Notes: a model not told the origin generated them from the letters alone. A stretch of 64,000 nucleotides of DNA from Devosia sp. 67-54 (GCF_001899075.1 NZ_MKVA01000005.1:248001-312000); one strand, 5' to 3'; positions 26,821 through 35,899 are shown, numbered from the stretch's first letter. Translations and numbers: made by a program.

Positions 26821-27644
26821 CTCGGCTCGCGCAGCGTATCCCCATCGTGCTGATGGCGATCTTCATCATCCTGCCGATGGTGGCGGTGCTGCTCTATTCC
26901 TTCGCCACGCGCTGGACGAGCAACATCCTGCCCGACGGCTATACGTTCGAGCACTGGATCGACGGCTTCACCGATGCGCGGTTCGCGGCGGTGCTGGTGC
27001 GCACGCTGCTGCTCGCCATCGCCTGCGCGGTGCTCGACCTGATCCTGGTCACTCCCGCGGTGTACTGGCAGAAGGTACGCAATCCGCGCATCCGGCCGTT
27101 CCTCGAGCTGGCGGCGGCGATACCGTTCGCCATTCCGTTCGTGGTGATCGCCTTCGGCCTGCTGGCGCTCAGCGGCCGCTTCGCCCCGCAATTGCAGGGT
27201 ACGCTGTGGCTGCTGCTGCCGGCGCATGCGGCGGTGGCGTTCTCGTTCGTCTATTGGGCGGTCGACAGCTCGATGACCTCGGCAGGCGTCGCCCGCCTCA
27301 GCGAGGCGGCACGGACGTGCGGAGCCGGCCCGATGACCATTCTGTGGCGGGTGGTGCTGCCCAATATCGGCCCCGGCATCGCCAGCGGCGCGCTGCTGGC
27401 GTTCGGCGCGAGCTTCAACGAAATCGCCCTGGTGCAGATGCTGGTGGGCAACCGCTTCGAGACGGTGCCGCTCTACATGCTGAACCTGCTCAAGGGCTCC
27501 AACGCCGATTTCAACCTTCTGGCGGTGATGACCAGCGTGACCTTCCTCGTCACCCTGGTCCTGTCGATCGCGGTCGTCTACGTCAATGGCGGCGCCACGA
27601 CGCAACTGGCCAACACCAACCCAGGTCGAAGGGAAACGCAATGA
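26808..27644 (+). CDS. ABC transporter permease 2 of the phosphonate importer
   Basis: 278-residue partner permease (PotC/CysW-like). The GTG at 26808 is chosen because AGGAGGG lies 8 bases upstream, inside the end of permease 1. Helices begin IPIVLMAIFIILPMVAVLLY; the EAA loop reads LSEAARTCGAGPMTILWRVV followed by LPNIGPGIASGALLAFGASF. The stop overlaps the ATPase start (ATGA), so the subunits are translationally coupled. Confidence 0.88.
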   Translation: MARVARLAQRIPIVLMAIFIILPMVAVLLYSFATRWTSNILPDGYTFEHWIDGFTDARFAAVLVRTLLLAIACAVLDLILVTPAVYWQKVRNPRIRPFLELAAAIPFAIPFVVIAFGLLALSGRFAPQLQGTLWLLLPAHAAVAFSFVYWAVDSSMTSAGVARLSEAARTCGAGPMTILWRVVLPNIGPGIASGALLAFGASFNEIALVQMLVGNRFETVPLYMLNLLKGSNADFNLLAVMTSVTFLVTLVLSIAVVYVNGGATTQLANTNPGRRETQ

Positions 27645-28690
27645 GCAGCATCACGCTGCGCGGCGTCAGCCGCCACTATGGTCCGGTGGTCGCGCTGGAC
27701 GAAGTCAACCTCGAGGTGGAGGCGGGCGAGTTCATCGCCTTGCTCGGCAGCTCCGGCTGCGGCAAGACCACGACGCTGCGCTGCATCGCCGGGCTCACGC
27801 AGCCCTCGGCCGGCCGCATCTTCTTCGGCGACCAGGACGTCACCGACGTGCCGACCCGGCTGCGGCCCATCGGCATGGTGTTCCAGAGCTACGCGCTGTT
27901 TCCCAACATGACGGTGCGGCAGAACATCGCCTTTCCGCTCGCGGTGCGCGGCCGGCGCGGCAGCGAAGTGGAGCGGCGGGTCGACGAATTGCTGGAGCTG
28001 GTCGACCTGGTCGAGTTCGCCGGCCAGCATCCCAACCAGCTCTCGGGCGGGCAGGCGCAGCGCACGGCGCTGGCGCGGGCGCTGGCGCCGTCGCCGGCGG
28101 TGCTGCTGCTCGACGAGCCGCTTTCCGCCCTCGACGCCGTGGTGCGCCTGCATCTGCGCGACGAGATCCGGCGCATCCAGCAGCAGGTGAAGATCACCGC
28201 CTTGCTGGTGACGCACGACCAGTCGGAGGCGCTGGCGGTCGCCGACCGCGTGGTGGTGATGAGCAAGGGGCGGATCGAGCAGGTGGCAACGCCGGCCGAG
28301 CTCTACGAAACGCCCGCGACGCTGTTCAGCGCGAGCTTCATCGGCAACCGCAACGCCATCGAGCTGCCGGTGGTGGACGGGCGGATCCGCCTGGGCGGCG
28401 CCTTCGACCTGCCGAGCGGCGTCAAGGCCGATACGGCGCTGGTGTTCGTGCGCGCCGAGGACGTGCGGCTGGCCGGCGAGGGGAGGGGACACCCGGCGCG
28501 CGTCGAAAGCCGCATCTTCCAGGGGTCGACGACGCGCTTCTACCTGTCGGTCGATGCCGGCTTCGGCCCCATCCGGCTGCGGGCCGACTGGCCGAGCCGC
28601 GATGCGGCGTCGGTGCAGACCGGCGACACCGTCCGGCTCTACGTCGATCCGGCCGACGCCCGCGTCTTTGCACCCGAGGCGCGCCCATGA
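27641..28690 (+). CDS. ABC transporter ATPase of the phosphonate importer (PotA/FbpC-like)
   Basis: 349-residue ATPase. Walker A LLGSSGCGKTTT (about 35-46), Q-loop MVFQSYALFPNMTV, signature LSGGQAQRTALARAL, Walker B VLLLDEPLSALD and H-loop LLVTHDQSEAL are all intact. The C-terminal approximately 110 residues form a TOBE-type domain (PSGVKADTALVFVRAEDVRL, then a second strand set). It is coupled on both sides by ATGA overlaps, to the permease before and the hydrolase after. It is the only PotA/MalK-type ATPase in the window. Confidence 0.92.
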   Translation: MSSITLRGVSRHYGPVVALDEVNLEVEAGEFIALLGSSGCGKTTTLRCIAGLTQPSAGRIFFGDQDVTDVPTRLRPIGMVFQSYALFPNMTVRQNIAFPLAVRGRRGSEVERRVDELLELVDLVEFAGQHPNQLSGGQAQRTALARALAPSPAVLLLDEPLSALDAVVRLHLRDEIRRIQQQVKITALLVTHDQSEALAVADRVVVMSKGRIEQVATPAELYETPATLFSASFIGNRNAIELPVVDGRIRLGGAFDLPSGVKADTALVFVRAEDVRLAGEGRGHPARVESRIFQGSTTRFYLSVDAGFGPIRLRADWPSRDAASVQTGDTVRLYVDPADARVFAPEARP

Positions 28691-30210
28691 CGACGCCGGG
28701 CCTCAACGTTCTCCTCATCACCGCGGATCAGTGGCGCGGCGACCTCCTGGGCGCCGCCGGGCATCCGTTCGCCAGCACGCCGCATCTCGATGCGCTCGCC
28801 GCGGATGGCACCCGGTTCGCGCGCCACTACTGCCAGGCCTACCCCTGCGGTCCGGCACGCGCGTCGATGCTGACCGGCCTTTATCCGCACAAGCACCGCA
28901 GCATCCAGAACGGCGTTCCCCTGGATGCGCGCCATCCCACGCTGTTCAAGGAGGCGCGGCGCGGGGGCTACCGGCCGCGGCTGTTCGGCTATTCCGACAC
29001 CACCCTCGATCCGCGCGGCCGGCCGGAGCTCGACCCCGATCGCGGCGACTACGAAAATGTGTGCCCCGGCCTCGATGTCGACACGCTGCTGACCGAGCGC
29101 GCCGTCTCCTGGCTCGCCGACCTCCTGGCCAAGGGCTACGACGTCGACCCGGATGGCGGGCGGGATGCGGTGTTTGCGGCGCGCGGTCCGGGCGAGCCGC
29201 CGCTGTTTTCCGCCGAGGACAGCGAGGCTGCGTTCCTCACCGACCGTTTCCTGCTGTGGCTTGCGGCCGCCGGGTCGCGCCCGTGGTTCGCGCATCTCTC
29301 CTACATTTCCCCGCATCCGCCGTTCGCGGCCGCACCGCCCTATGACACGCTCGTCGATGTCGGCCAGGTGCCGCTGCCGAAGCGGGGCGCGGCGCCCGAG
29401 ACCGAGGCCGCGCAGCATCCCTTCATCGCCGCGCTCTACGACCAGATGGATGCCGGCCATTTCGTCCCCGGCCTCAACGGGCGCTCGCGGGACGTGAGCG
29501 ACGACATGATCCGGCGGATACGCGCGATCTATGCCGGCCAGGCGGCGGAGGTCGACCATCACATCGGCCGCATCGTCGCGGCGCTGACGGCGAGCGGTGC
29601 CCTCGAGCGGACGCTGGTGATCTTCACCTCCGACCACGCCGAGCAGCTGTTCGACCACTGGATGCTGGGCAAGGCCGGGTATTTCGACCAGTCCGCGCAC
29701 GTTCCGCTCATCATCCGCCATCCGGGCGCGCTGGCGCGGGCGCATCGCGGCCGGACCGTGCAGCAGTTCACCGAATCGATCGACCTGATGCCGACGATCC
29801 TCACGGCCATCGGCGTCACGCCGCCGCGCAATTGCGACGGCCACAGCCTGTTGCCGTACTGCTTCGGGGAGGCGCCGGCCGGCTGGCGCGACGAGGTGCA
29901 TTGGAGCACCGATTTCCGGGACATCGAAACGCGCCGCATGGAGCAGCAGTTCGGGTTGCCGTCGGAGTGGTGCAATTTGCAGGTGATCAGGACCGAGCGC
30001 TTGAAATACGTGCACTTCGCAGGCCTGCCGCCGGTCCTGTTCGACCTCGAGGACGATCCGGACGAGCTGGTCAACCGGGCCGACGATCCCGCCGCCCGTC
30101 CCCTGAAGCTCGAGGCGCTCGACCGGCTGCTGACCTGGCGGCAGCGCAACGAGGAGCGGACGCTTACGGGCTATCTCGCCCGCGCCGGACGCTATTTCGA
30201 AGAGACGTAA
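28687..30210 (+). CDS. Phosphonate monoester hydrolase / sulfatase-type, formylglycine dependent
   Basis: 507-residue cytoplasmic enzyme of the alkaline-phosphatase superfamily. The N-terminus NVLLITADQWRGDLLG has the first metal Asp; C54-G-P-A-R58 matches the CxPxR motif in which Cys becomes formylglycine, the nucleophile. FTSDHAEQLFDH and LGKAGYFDQSAHVPLIIRHP complete the metal site. Length and motifs match the rhizobial/Burkholderia phosphonate monoester hydrolases (about 510 residues) better than typical secreted sulfatases. It is ATGA-coupled to the importer ATPase and next to PhnA/PhnY genes, so I infer that it releases phosphonate from imported phosphonate monoesters. It needs a formylglycine-generating enzyme from elsewhere. 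Confidence 0.82.
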   Translation: MTTPGLNVLLITADQWRGDLLGAAGHPFASTPHLDALAADGTRFARHYCQAYPCGPARASMLTGLYPHKHRSIQNGVPLDARHPTLFKEARRGGYRPRLFGYSDTTLDPRGRPELDPDRGDYENVCPGLDVDTLLTERAVSWLADLLAKGYDVDPDGGRDAVFAARGPGEPPLFSAEDSEAAFLTDRFLLWLAAAGSRPWFAHLSYISPHPPFAAAPPYDTLVDVGQVPLPKRGAAPETEAAQHPFIAALYDQMDAGHFVPGLNGRSRDVSDDMIRRIRAIYAGQAAEVDHHIGRIVAALTASGALERTLVIFTSDHAEQLFDHWMLGKAGYFDQSAHVPLIIRHPGALARAHRGRTVQQFTESIDLMPTILTAIGVTPPRNCDGHSLLPYCFGEAPAGWRDEVHWSTDFRDIETRRMEQQFGLPSEWCNLQVIRTERLKYVHFAGLPPVLFDLEDDPDELVNRADDPAARPLKLEALDRLLTWRQRNEERTLTGYLARAGRYFEET

Positions 30211-30272
30211 GCGGTCCCGGACTCCGGCTCGGCGGCCGCCCCGCATTGCTCGCGGCTCGCGGCCGCGGGCGA

Positions 30273-31652
30273 TCAGGCCATGCCGGTTTCAGCCAGGATC
30301 GCGTCTTCGACGATGCCCAGGGCGCGGTCGAGGTCCTGCCGCGAAATCACCAGCGGCGCCGACAGGGTCAGCACGTTGCCGCCGCTCACCTTGAAGTTCA
30401 GCCCGTTCTCGAGGCAGCGATAATAGATGCGTTCGGCGCGGTCGCGCGCCTGGGCGCGGGTGGCGCGATCCTCGACGATCTCGACGCCCAGCAGCAGGCC
30501 GCGCCCGCGCACGTCGCCGACATGGGGCGAGCGCGTCGTCAGCTCGCGCAGCCGCGCCATCGCCGCCGCTCCGAGCTCGGACGCGCGCTCCACCAGGCCG
30601 TCCTCGCGGATGATCTCGATGGTGGTCAGGGCGGCGCGCGTCGTCACCGGATTCTTTTCGTGCGTATAGTGGCCGATCGCGAAATCGCCGGCGACATCGA
30701 GGTCGTGGCGGGCGATCATCGCCGCGATCGGCAGGATGCCGCCGCCGAGCGCCTTGCCGAGCACCATGATGTCGGGCACGACGCCCTCGTGCTCGGAGGC
30801 GAAGAAGCGGCCGGTCTTGCCCAGCCCGGTCGGGATCTCGTCGAAGATCAGCAGCGCGCCGTGCCGGTCGCAGGCCTCGCGCACGCGCCGCCAATAGCCG
30901 GGCGGCGGCAGATAGGGGATGGCCCGCATCGGCTCGGCGATCACCGCGGCGACGTCGCCCTCCTTCTCGAGCACGTACGACACCATGTCGGCGCAGGCGA
31001 GGCCGCAGCTCTCCGGGCCGGCGTGCTTGAACGGGCAGCGATAGCAGGCGAACGGCGCGACGTGCTCGGTGCCGGTCATCAGCGGGCCGGCGATGTGCGA
31101 GCGAAAGGTCGCCTCGCCGCCCACGCTCGCGGCCGCGAAGCCGGCGCCGTGGAAGGCATCCCAGAACGACACCGTCTTGAAGCGGCCGGTGGCGGCCCGG
31201 GCGAGCTTGATGGCGACTTCGATCGCGTCGGAACCGCCGGTGGTGAACAGCACCTTGTCCAGATTGCCGGGGGCGAGCTTGCCCAATGTCTCGGCGAGCT
31301 CCACCGCGGGCTCGCAGGTGAAGCGGCGCGGCGCGAACGACAGCGTGTCGAGCTGCTGCTTGATGGCGGCGACGAGCCGGGGGTGGGCGTAGCCGATGTG
31401 GTGGGCGCTGTTGCCGTGAAAATCCATGTAGCGGCGGCCCGCCGTGTCCTCGATCCAGATGCCCTCCGCCTTGGCGATGGTGGAGACGCAGGGGCTCGAC
31501 AGGCTCTGGTGCAGGAAGGCGTCGGCGTCGCGTTCGAGCAGCGCGCGGGTGGCGTTGTGCTGTTCGCGCCGCGCAAACGACTGCCGTGCGGCCGAGGTGT
31601 TGGACTCCCCCTCGGCGTGGACGATGCCGGTGTCGCGTTCGCCTACACGCAT
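30273..31652 (-). CDS. Class III PLP enzyme of phosphonate catabolism (PbfA-like lyase or AEP transaminase)
   Basis: 459-residue fold-type I PLP protein, class III. Visible motifs are LHQSLSSPCVSTIAKAEGIW, DFHGNSAHHIGYAHPRLV, VLFTTGGSDAIEVAIKLARA, LLIFDEIPTGLGKTGRFF with the ring-nitrogen Asp, and VLGKALGGGILPI with the Schiff-base Lys. This subgroup resembles PbfA, (R)-1-hydroxy-2-aminoethylphosphonate ammonia-lyase, as I recall it. The classical AEP transaminase PhnW is class V and is absent here. Either activity would give phosphonoacetaldehyde for PhnY, encoded 60 bases upstream. The start at 31652 is preferred; a GTG at 31685 would add 11 residues. Confidence 0.75.
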   Translation of the reverse strand: MRVGERDTGIVHAEGESNTSAARQSFARREQHNATRALLERDADAFLHQSLSSPCVSTIAKAEGIWIEDTAGRRYMDFHGNSAHHIGYAHPRLVAAIKQQLDTLSFAPRRFTCEPAVELAETLGKLAPGNLDKVLFTTGGSDAIEVAIKLARAATGRFKTVSFWDAFHGAGFAAASVGGEATFRSHIAGPLMTGTEHVAPFACYRCPFKHAGPESCGLACADMVSYVLEKEGDVAAVIAEPMRAIPYLPPPGYWRRVREACDRHGALLIFDEIPTGLGKTGRFFASEHEGVVPDIMVLGKALGGGILPIAAMIARHDLDVAGDFAIGHYTHEKNPVTTRAALTTIEIIREDGLVERASELGAAAMARLRELTTRSPHVGDVRGRGLLLGVEIVEDRATRAQARDRAERIYYRCLENGLNFKVSGGNVLTLSAPLVISRQDLDRALGIVEDAILAETGMA

Positions 31653-31712
31653 GTGCAATCTCGGGGTTCGAGGCACGCGGCACACGGGCTCCGCGCGCCG
31701 GTACGCCGGGCG

Positions 31713-33170
31713 CTAGGCCCAGGGCAGGGAAAAAGTCTTGACATTGGTATAGCTCTTCATGGCCTCGACGACGCCTTCCTTGAAGCCGTTGCCGGAATCT
31801 TTGATGCCGCCGAAGGGAGACATCTCGGTGCGATAGCCGGGAACCTCCCAGATGTTCACCGTGCCGACGCGGAGGCCGGCGACGTATTTCTGGATGCGGC
31901 GGAAATCGTTGGTGCAAACGCCAGAGGACAGCCCGAACGGCGTGGAGTTGGAGAGCGCAATCAGCGCCGCGTCGTCATCGGGCACGCGCACGATCGGCAC
32001 GATCGGACCGAACGTCTCCTGCATCACGAGATCGCTCGCATGCGGCACGCGGTCGACCACGATCGGCGGCAGCAGCGCGCCCGTCCGTCCCGGATGGTAG
32101 AGAATCTCGGCGCCCTGTTCGGCGGCCATCTCGACCCGGCGTTCGAACAGCGCCGCCGCCTTCTGGTTGACCACCGTTCCAAGCTGCGTGTCGGGCAGCA
32201 GCGGATCGCCGAAGCGGATCGCCTGGGCGCGCTCCAGCACCAGCGGCACGAAGCGGTCGGCGACGCGCTCCTGGCAGAGGATGCGCTTGACGGCGGTGCA
32301 GCGCTGCCCGGAATTCCGCGTCGCGCCGGCGACCGCGAGATCGGCCGCCCGCGCCAGGTCGGCATCGTCGAGGTCGTCGAGCACGATCAGCGGATCGTTG
32401 CCGCCCAGCTCGAGCACCTGGCGGCGGTAGCCGGCGGTCGCCGCGATCATCTTGCCCACCGGCACGCTGCCGGTGAAGGTGACGAGCTCGACATTGGGGT
32501 TGGTGATCATCTCGGCGCCGATGTCGGCCGGCCAGCCGGTGACCACCGAGAGCATCTGCGGCGGCAGGCCGGCCTCGTAGAGGATGTCCGCCAGCAGCAG
32601 CGCGGTGATGGGCGTCGCCTCGGCCGGCTTGACCACGACGCAATTGTTGGTGGCGATCGCCGGGGCCACCTTGTGCGCCACCATGTTGAGCGGATGGTTG
32701 AACGGCGTGATGGCCGAGATCGCGGTCAGCGGCTCGCGCAGCGTGAAGATCTTGCGCGCCCGCCCATGCGGGGTGAGGTCGCAGGCATAGACCTCGCCGT
32801 CGTCGTGGATCAGCGCCTGCCCGGCGAGGGTGAAGACGTCGAAGGCGCGCCCGACCTCGTACAGCGAATCCTGCCGGGAGATGCCGAGCTCGAGGCTGAT
32901 GCAGGTAGAGAGCTCGTCCCGCCGCGCGTCGAGCATTTCGGCGGTCCGCAGCAGGATGCGCTGCCGCTCGTAGCGGGTGAGCGTCGCGCGGAAGCCCGCC
33001 GCCGCGGCAAAGGCGTCGCGGGCGTGCCGCGCGCTGCCCGCCGGCACCGTTCCCACCAGATGGTCGTCATAGGGGTGGCGGATTTCGATCACCGCATCGG
33101 CGTCGACCGAACGGCCGGCGATCCGCATGGGATGGTGACGGGCAGGGAAGTGGCGGGCCGGCTCGGACAT
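31713..33170 (-). CDS. phnY: Phosphonoacetaldehyde dehydrogenase
   Basis: 485-residue NAD-dependent aldehyde dehydrogenase that oxidises phosphonoacetaldehyde to phosphonoacetate. The catalytic Cys is C291 in [11 protein letters not shown]; the general base lies in LELGGNDP and the NAD fold in [11 protein letters not shown]. Residues R108, H159 (PFNHP), R290 and R447 (PGYRTEM) fall at the positions I recall for phosphonate binding in Sinorhizobium meliloti PhnY, which makes this more than a generic ALDH. The ATG at 33170 has CGAGGGA just upstream, 10 bases after the PhnA stop; an earlier ATG would overlap PhnA. It sits in the middle of the leftward phn unit. Confidence 0.9.
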   Translation of the reverse strand: MSEPARHFPARHHPMRIAGRSVDADAVIEIRHPYDDHLVGTVPAGSARHARDAFAAAAGFRATLTRYERQRILLRTAEMLDARRDELSTCISLELGISRQDSLYEVGRAFDVFTLAGQALIHDDGEVYACDLTPHGRARKIFTLREPLTAISAITPFNHPLNMVAHKVAPAIATNNCVVVKPAEATPITALLLADILYEAGLPPQMLSVVTGWPADIGAEMITNPNVELVTFTGSVPVGKMIAATAGYRRQVLELGGNDPLIVLDDLDDADLARAADLAVAGATRNSGQRCTAVKRILCQERVADRFVPLVLERAQAIRFGDPLLPDTQLGTVVNQKAAALFERRVEMAAEQGAEILYHPGRTGALLPPIVVDRVPHASDLVMQETFGPIVPIVRVPDDDAALIALSNSTPFGLSSGVCTNDFRRIQKYVAGLRVGTVNIWEVPGYRTEMSPFGGIKDSGNGFKEGVVEAMKSYTNVKTFSLPWA

Positions 33171-33180
33171 CGGTCCCTCG

Positions 33181-34437
33181 CTACCTGGCGACGCGGGTGG
33201 CGGCCACGGCGTAGTAGAACGCATCGAAATTGCGCAGCACCGGCGCGTCGGGCAGGTCGGGAAGCCGCCGGTTGACGATGAAGGGCACGCGCTGCTCGGT
33301 CAGCCCGCCATGCGAGCGCAGCGGTTCCTTGAGCGCCGCGAGATCGTGCCGCGCCGCGCTGGTGCCGATCGTCTTGTTCTCGCTCGAGATCAGCACCAGA
33401 TCGCCCATGCGGTCCTCGGGCAGCTCGAAGCGGGCGCAGGCCTGCTGGCGGTCGAGCACCAGGTCGAGCCCCGCGACCCCGCGCAGGCGTTCGATCAGCG
33501 CCGCCCGGTCGACCGAGTCCGGCAGGTACGCGGTGGCGAAGGATCCGAGCGCCCCGTGGTGGACGACATAGGGGTCGGTGATCGGCAGGATCACGCGCGC
33601 GGCGCCGGCGCCGAGCCACGTGTCCAGCAGGTCCTGCAGGTAGATCACGTCCGGCGTCCCGTCGGCCTTGTGCTTGGGCTTCATGCCGTGGTCGGCGGTC
33701 ACCACCACCGCGGCGCCGAGCGCGTCCAGCTCGCCCAGATAGTGGTCGAACATGGCGTAGAAGGCGTTGGCCTGCGCGGTACCGGGGGCGAATTTGTGCT
33801 GCACGTAGTCGGTGGTGGTCAGGTACATGATGTCCGGCCGGAACTCGCGGAGCAGCTTCACTCCGGCGGCGAACACGAACTCGGACAGCTCCGCCGAATA
33901 GACCTCGGGAACGGGGCGATCCAGCCAGGCCGAGGCGTTGTCGATGCCGTTGCCGGCAAGCGTGGTGGCGCCGGCGCGTTCGGCCGAAAAGCACACCGCG
34001 CGATCGGGGAAGGCGAGGCCGTGGCCGAGCAGCGCCCTGAGCTTGTCCTTGGCGGTCACCACCGCGACGCGGGCGCCGGCGTCGAAGAACCCCTTGAACA
34101 GCGTCGGCGCGCGCAGGAATCTCGGATCGTTCATCATCACCTCTTCGCCGGTGGCCGGATCGTAGAGGTAGTTGCCGCAGATGCCGTGCACGGCCGGGGG
34201 GCGACCGGTGGCGATCGACAGATTGTTGGGGTTGGTGAAGCTCGGCATGGCGCTATGGGCAAAGCGGACCGTGCCGCGCTGCTTGATGTCCACCAGGTTG
34301 GGCATGAGCCCGGCGGCGATGGCGGTGTCGAGATAGGCCGGCTCGCAGCCGTCGAGGCAGATGGCGATGGCGGGCACGTCCGGCCAGTCATAGCTCCGGC
34401 CGTTGATGGTGATGGCGTTCCGTCCCAGCTCGCTCAT
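33181..34437 (-). CDS. phnA: Phosphonoacetate hydrolase
   Basis: 418-residue zinc enzyme of the alkaline-phosphatase superfamily that splits phosphonoacetate into acetate and phosphate. Metal and nucleophile residues fall at the expected places: D29 (CLDGCEP), T68 nucleophile (PSFTNPNN), the [11 protein letters not shown] segment, [11 protein letters not shown] and [12 protein letters not shown]. Length and numbering match Sinorhizobium PhnA. It is the first gene of the leftward unit, followed by phnY 10 bases on. Its promoter region holds phn box 2 and is shared with the divergent LysR gene. Confidence 0.93.
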   Translation of the reverse strand: MSELGRNAITINGRSYDWPDVPAIAICLDGCEPAYLDTAIAAGLMPNLVDIKQRGTVRFAHSAMPSFTNPNNLSIATGRPPAVHGICGNYLYDPATGEEVMMNDPRFLRAPTLFKGFFDAGARVAVVTAKDKLRALLGHGLAFPDRAVCFSAERAGATTLAGNGIDNASAWLDRPVPEVYSAELSEFVFAAGVKLLREFRPDIMYLTTTDYVQHKFAPGTAQANAFYAMFDHYLGELDALGAAVVVTADHGMKPKHKADGTPDVIYLQDLLDTWLGAGAARVILPITDPYVVHHGALGSFATAYLPDSVDRAALIERLRGVAGLDLVLDRQQACARFELPEDRMGDLVLISSENKTIGTSAARHDLAALKEPLRSHGGLTEQRVPFIVNRRLPDLPDAPVLRNFDAFYYAVAATRVAR

Positions 34438-34533
34438 GCGTCGCTCCCAGTGAGTCCGAGCCGTTCGGCGTGCCGCTGCCAGGCGAGGCGAGCGGCCAGA
34501 ACTCCATTTTCAAGCGACGGTGGCAGCCGTCCC

Positions 34534-34557
34534 ATTATTTGTAAAATCGTTATTTCA
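34534..34557 (-). promoter_or_regulatory. phn box 2, shared 24-bp element upstream of phnA
   Basis: On the minus strand it reads TGAAAT, two bases, CGATTTTACAAAT, one base, AT, like box 1 at 24671-24694. It ends 96 bases before the phnA start and faces it. It lies in an AT-rich stretch between phnA and the LysR gene, the classic place for a LysR-type activator site. Confidence 0.6.
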
Positions 34558-34674
34558 TATTTTGTGATTGGAAAATCCGATAGTTGGTCGGCTAGATCGC
34601 TGCCGCCGATCGGGCCGGAAAGAGCGCCGGTTTCCGCCGACCGGCATCGTCTGCGTCGCTCGTCGGAGATCACA

Positions 34675-35607
34675 TTGCGCTACGTTCAGCTCAGGGCCTT
34701 CCACCATGTCGCCGTCTGCGGCGGCTTCTCGCGCGCCGCCGAGGCGCTGCACCTGACGCAGCCGGCCATCTCCGACCAGGTGCGCAAGCTCGAGGAGGAG
34801 TACGACGTGCTCCTGTTCAACCGGCTCAAGAAGCAGGTGACGCTGACGCAGGCCGGGCAGAACCTGTTCGAAGTCACCAAGCGCATGTTCGACGTCGAGC
34901 AGCAGGCGCTCGGCCTGCTGTCGGAATCGCGCAGCATGCGGCTGGGCACGCTGCGGATCGTGGCCGACGCCCCGCACCATCTGCTGCGCATCCTCGCGCG
35001 CTACCGCAGCAAATATCCGGGCGTGCGCATCCTGCTGCATTCGGGCAATTCGGAGACGGTGGTCGAGAGCCTCTATGCCTACGAGGCCGACATCGGCGTG
35101 CTCGGGGATTTCCCGAGCGGCCGCGACTTCCTCACGGTGAAACTCCATTCCACGCCGATCATCGCCTTCGCCGCCGCGGACCACCCGATCGCGAAGAAAG
35201 GCAGGACGACGCTCAAGGAGCTCGCCAGCCAGCCGCTGGTGATGCGCGAGCGCGGCTCGATGACGCGGCAGCGGCTCGAGGAGACGGCGCGCGCGCAGGG
35301 CGTCGAGCTGAAGCCGATCATCGAGGCGGAAGGGCGCGAGGCGGTGCGCGAGATCGTGGCCTCGGGCGGCGGCATCGGCTTCGTCTGCGCCGCCGAGTTC
35401 AGCCCCGACAACCGCGTGGTGGCGATCCCGATCGACGGGGCGAGCATGCTGATGGACGAAGGGCTGATCTGCCTGCGCGAACGCGGCGGCAACCAGCTGG
35501 TCCGCGCCTTCTTCGAAACGGCGCTCGAAAGCCGCGACTCCGAAGAGACCGCCGTCAAACCCGCATCCCGAAAGCCCCATGCGAGGAGCAGGAGCGCGCG
35601 GGCCTAG
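34675..35607 (+). CDS. LysR-family transcriptional regulator of the phosphonate genes
   Basis: 310-residue regulator. The winged HTH is at the N-terminus (FHHVAVCGGFSRAAEALHLT, QPAISDQVRKLEEEYDVLLF), then the effector domain (LGTLRIVADAPHHLLRILAR, AFAAADHPIAKKG, IVASGGGIGFVCAAEFSPDN). The start is a TTG at 34675 with GGAG about 7 bases upstream; no in-frame ATG lies at the family's usual start. It is divergent from phnA with the phn box between them, so it is the probable activator. The C-terminal 20 residues are basic and unusual. Its stop shares the palindrome CCTAGG with the stop of the opposing deaminase remnant. Confidence 0.88.
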   Translation: MRYVQLRAFHHVAVCGGFSRAAEALHLTQPAISDQVRKLEEEYDVLLFNRLKKQVTLTQAGQNLFEVTKRMFDVEQQALGLLSESRSMRLGTLRIVADAPHHLLRILARYRSKYPGVRILLHSGNSETVVESLYAYEADIGVLGDFPSGRDFLTVKLHSTPIIAFAAADHPIAKKGRTTLKELASQPLVMRERGSMTRQRLEETARAQGVELKPIIEAEGREAVREIVASGGGIGFVCAAEFSPDNRVVAIPIDGASMLMDEGLICLRERGGNQLVRAFFETALESRDSEETAVKPASRKPHARSRSARA

Positions 35608-35899
35608 GCAAAGCGCTCGAGCAGGCGCTGCCGTGTTTCGGCGGGAATGAAGGCGACCGCGAGGGCGTTGCGGTTTGCCGCGGCGAACTCGTCCGCTCCC
35701 CAGCCGAAGGTCTTGTGCAGGCGCTCGTATTCGTCGGCGAGGGTCAGGTCGGTGGGGCCGCGGGCGTCGGTGTTGACGCTCAGGGCCACGCCGAGCCGGC
35801 GCAGGCGATCGATGGGGTGGTCCTCTCCAAGCTCATCGAGCAATCGAGATGCAGATGCAGCTCCACCTTGGGAAGCGCCGCAATGTCGTCGCGCGTCAT
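35604..35899 (-). pseudogene. Adenosine deaminase remnant with large internal deletion
   Basis: Only the two ends of an adenosine deaminase survive. From 35899 the frame reads MTRDDIAALPKVELHLHLD, the canonical start with the HxH zinc ligands. It then jumps frame to LDELGEDHPIDRLRRLGVAL and SVNTDARG with TLADEYERLHKTFGWGADEF, the C-terminal part. About 230 of some 330 residues are missing, including the catalytic Glu and the HAGE region. The join is out of frame, so the gene is dead. It is the last gene of the nucleoside operon, 10 bases after the permease stop. Confidence 0.85.

Noticed and set aside
24772-28690. Importer considered as a spermidine/putrescine or iron transporter
   Set aside because: The family alone allows it, but ATGA coupling to a phosphonate monoester hydrolase and the shared 24-bp box with phnA make a phosphonate far likelier.
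28687-30210. Hydrolase considered as an aryl- or choline-sulfatase
   Set aside because: The CxPxR motif is shared with sulfatases, but length, lack of a signal peptide and phosphonate neighbours favour phosphonate monoester hydrolase; not excluded without assay.
29832-33275. 1147-codon open frame on the plus strand
   Set aside because: It runs antisense through the PLP enzyme and phnY genes, which have complete catalytic motifs on the other strand.
34675-35607. Longer plus-strand frame starting far upstream of the LysR gene
   Set aside because: The upstream part is antisense to phnA; the LysR HTH begins directly after the TTG at 34675 with a ribosome site.
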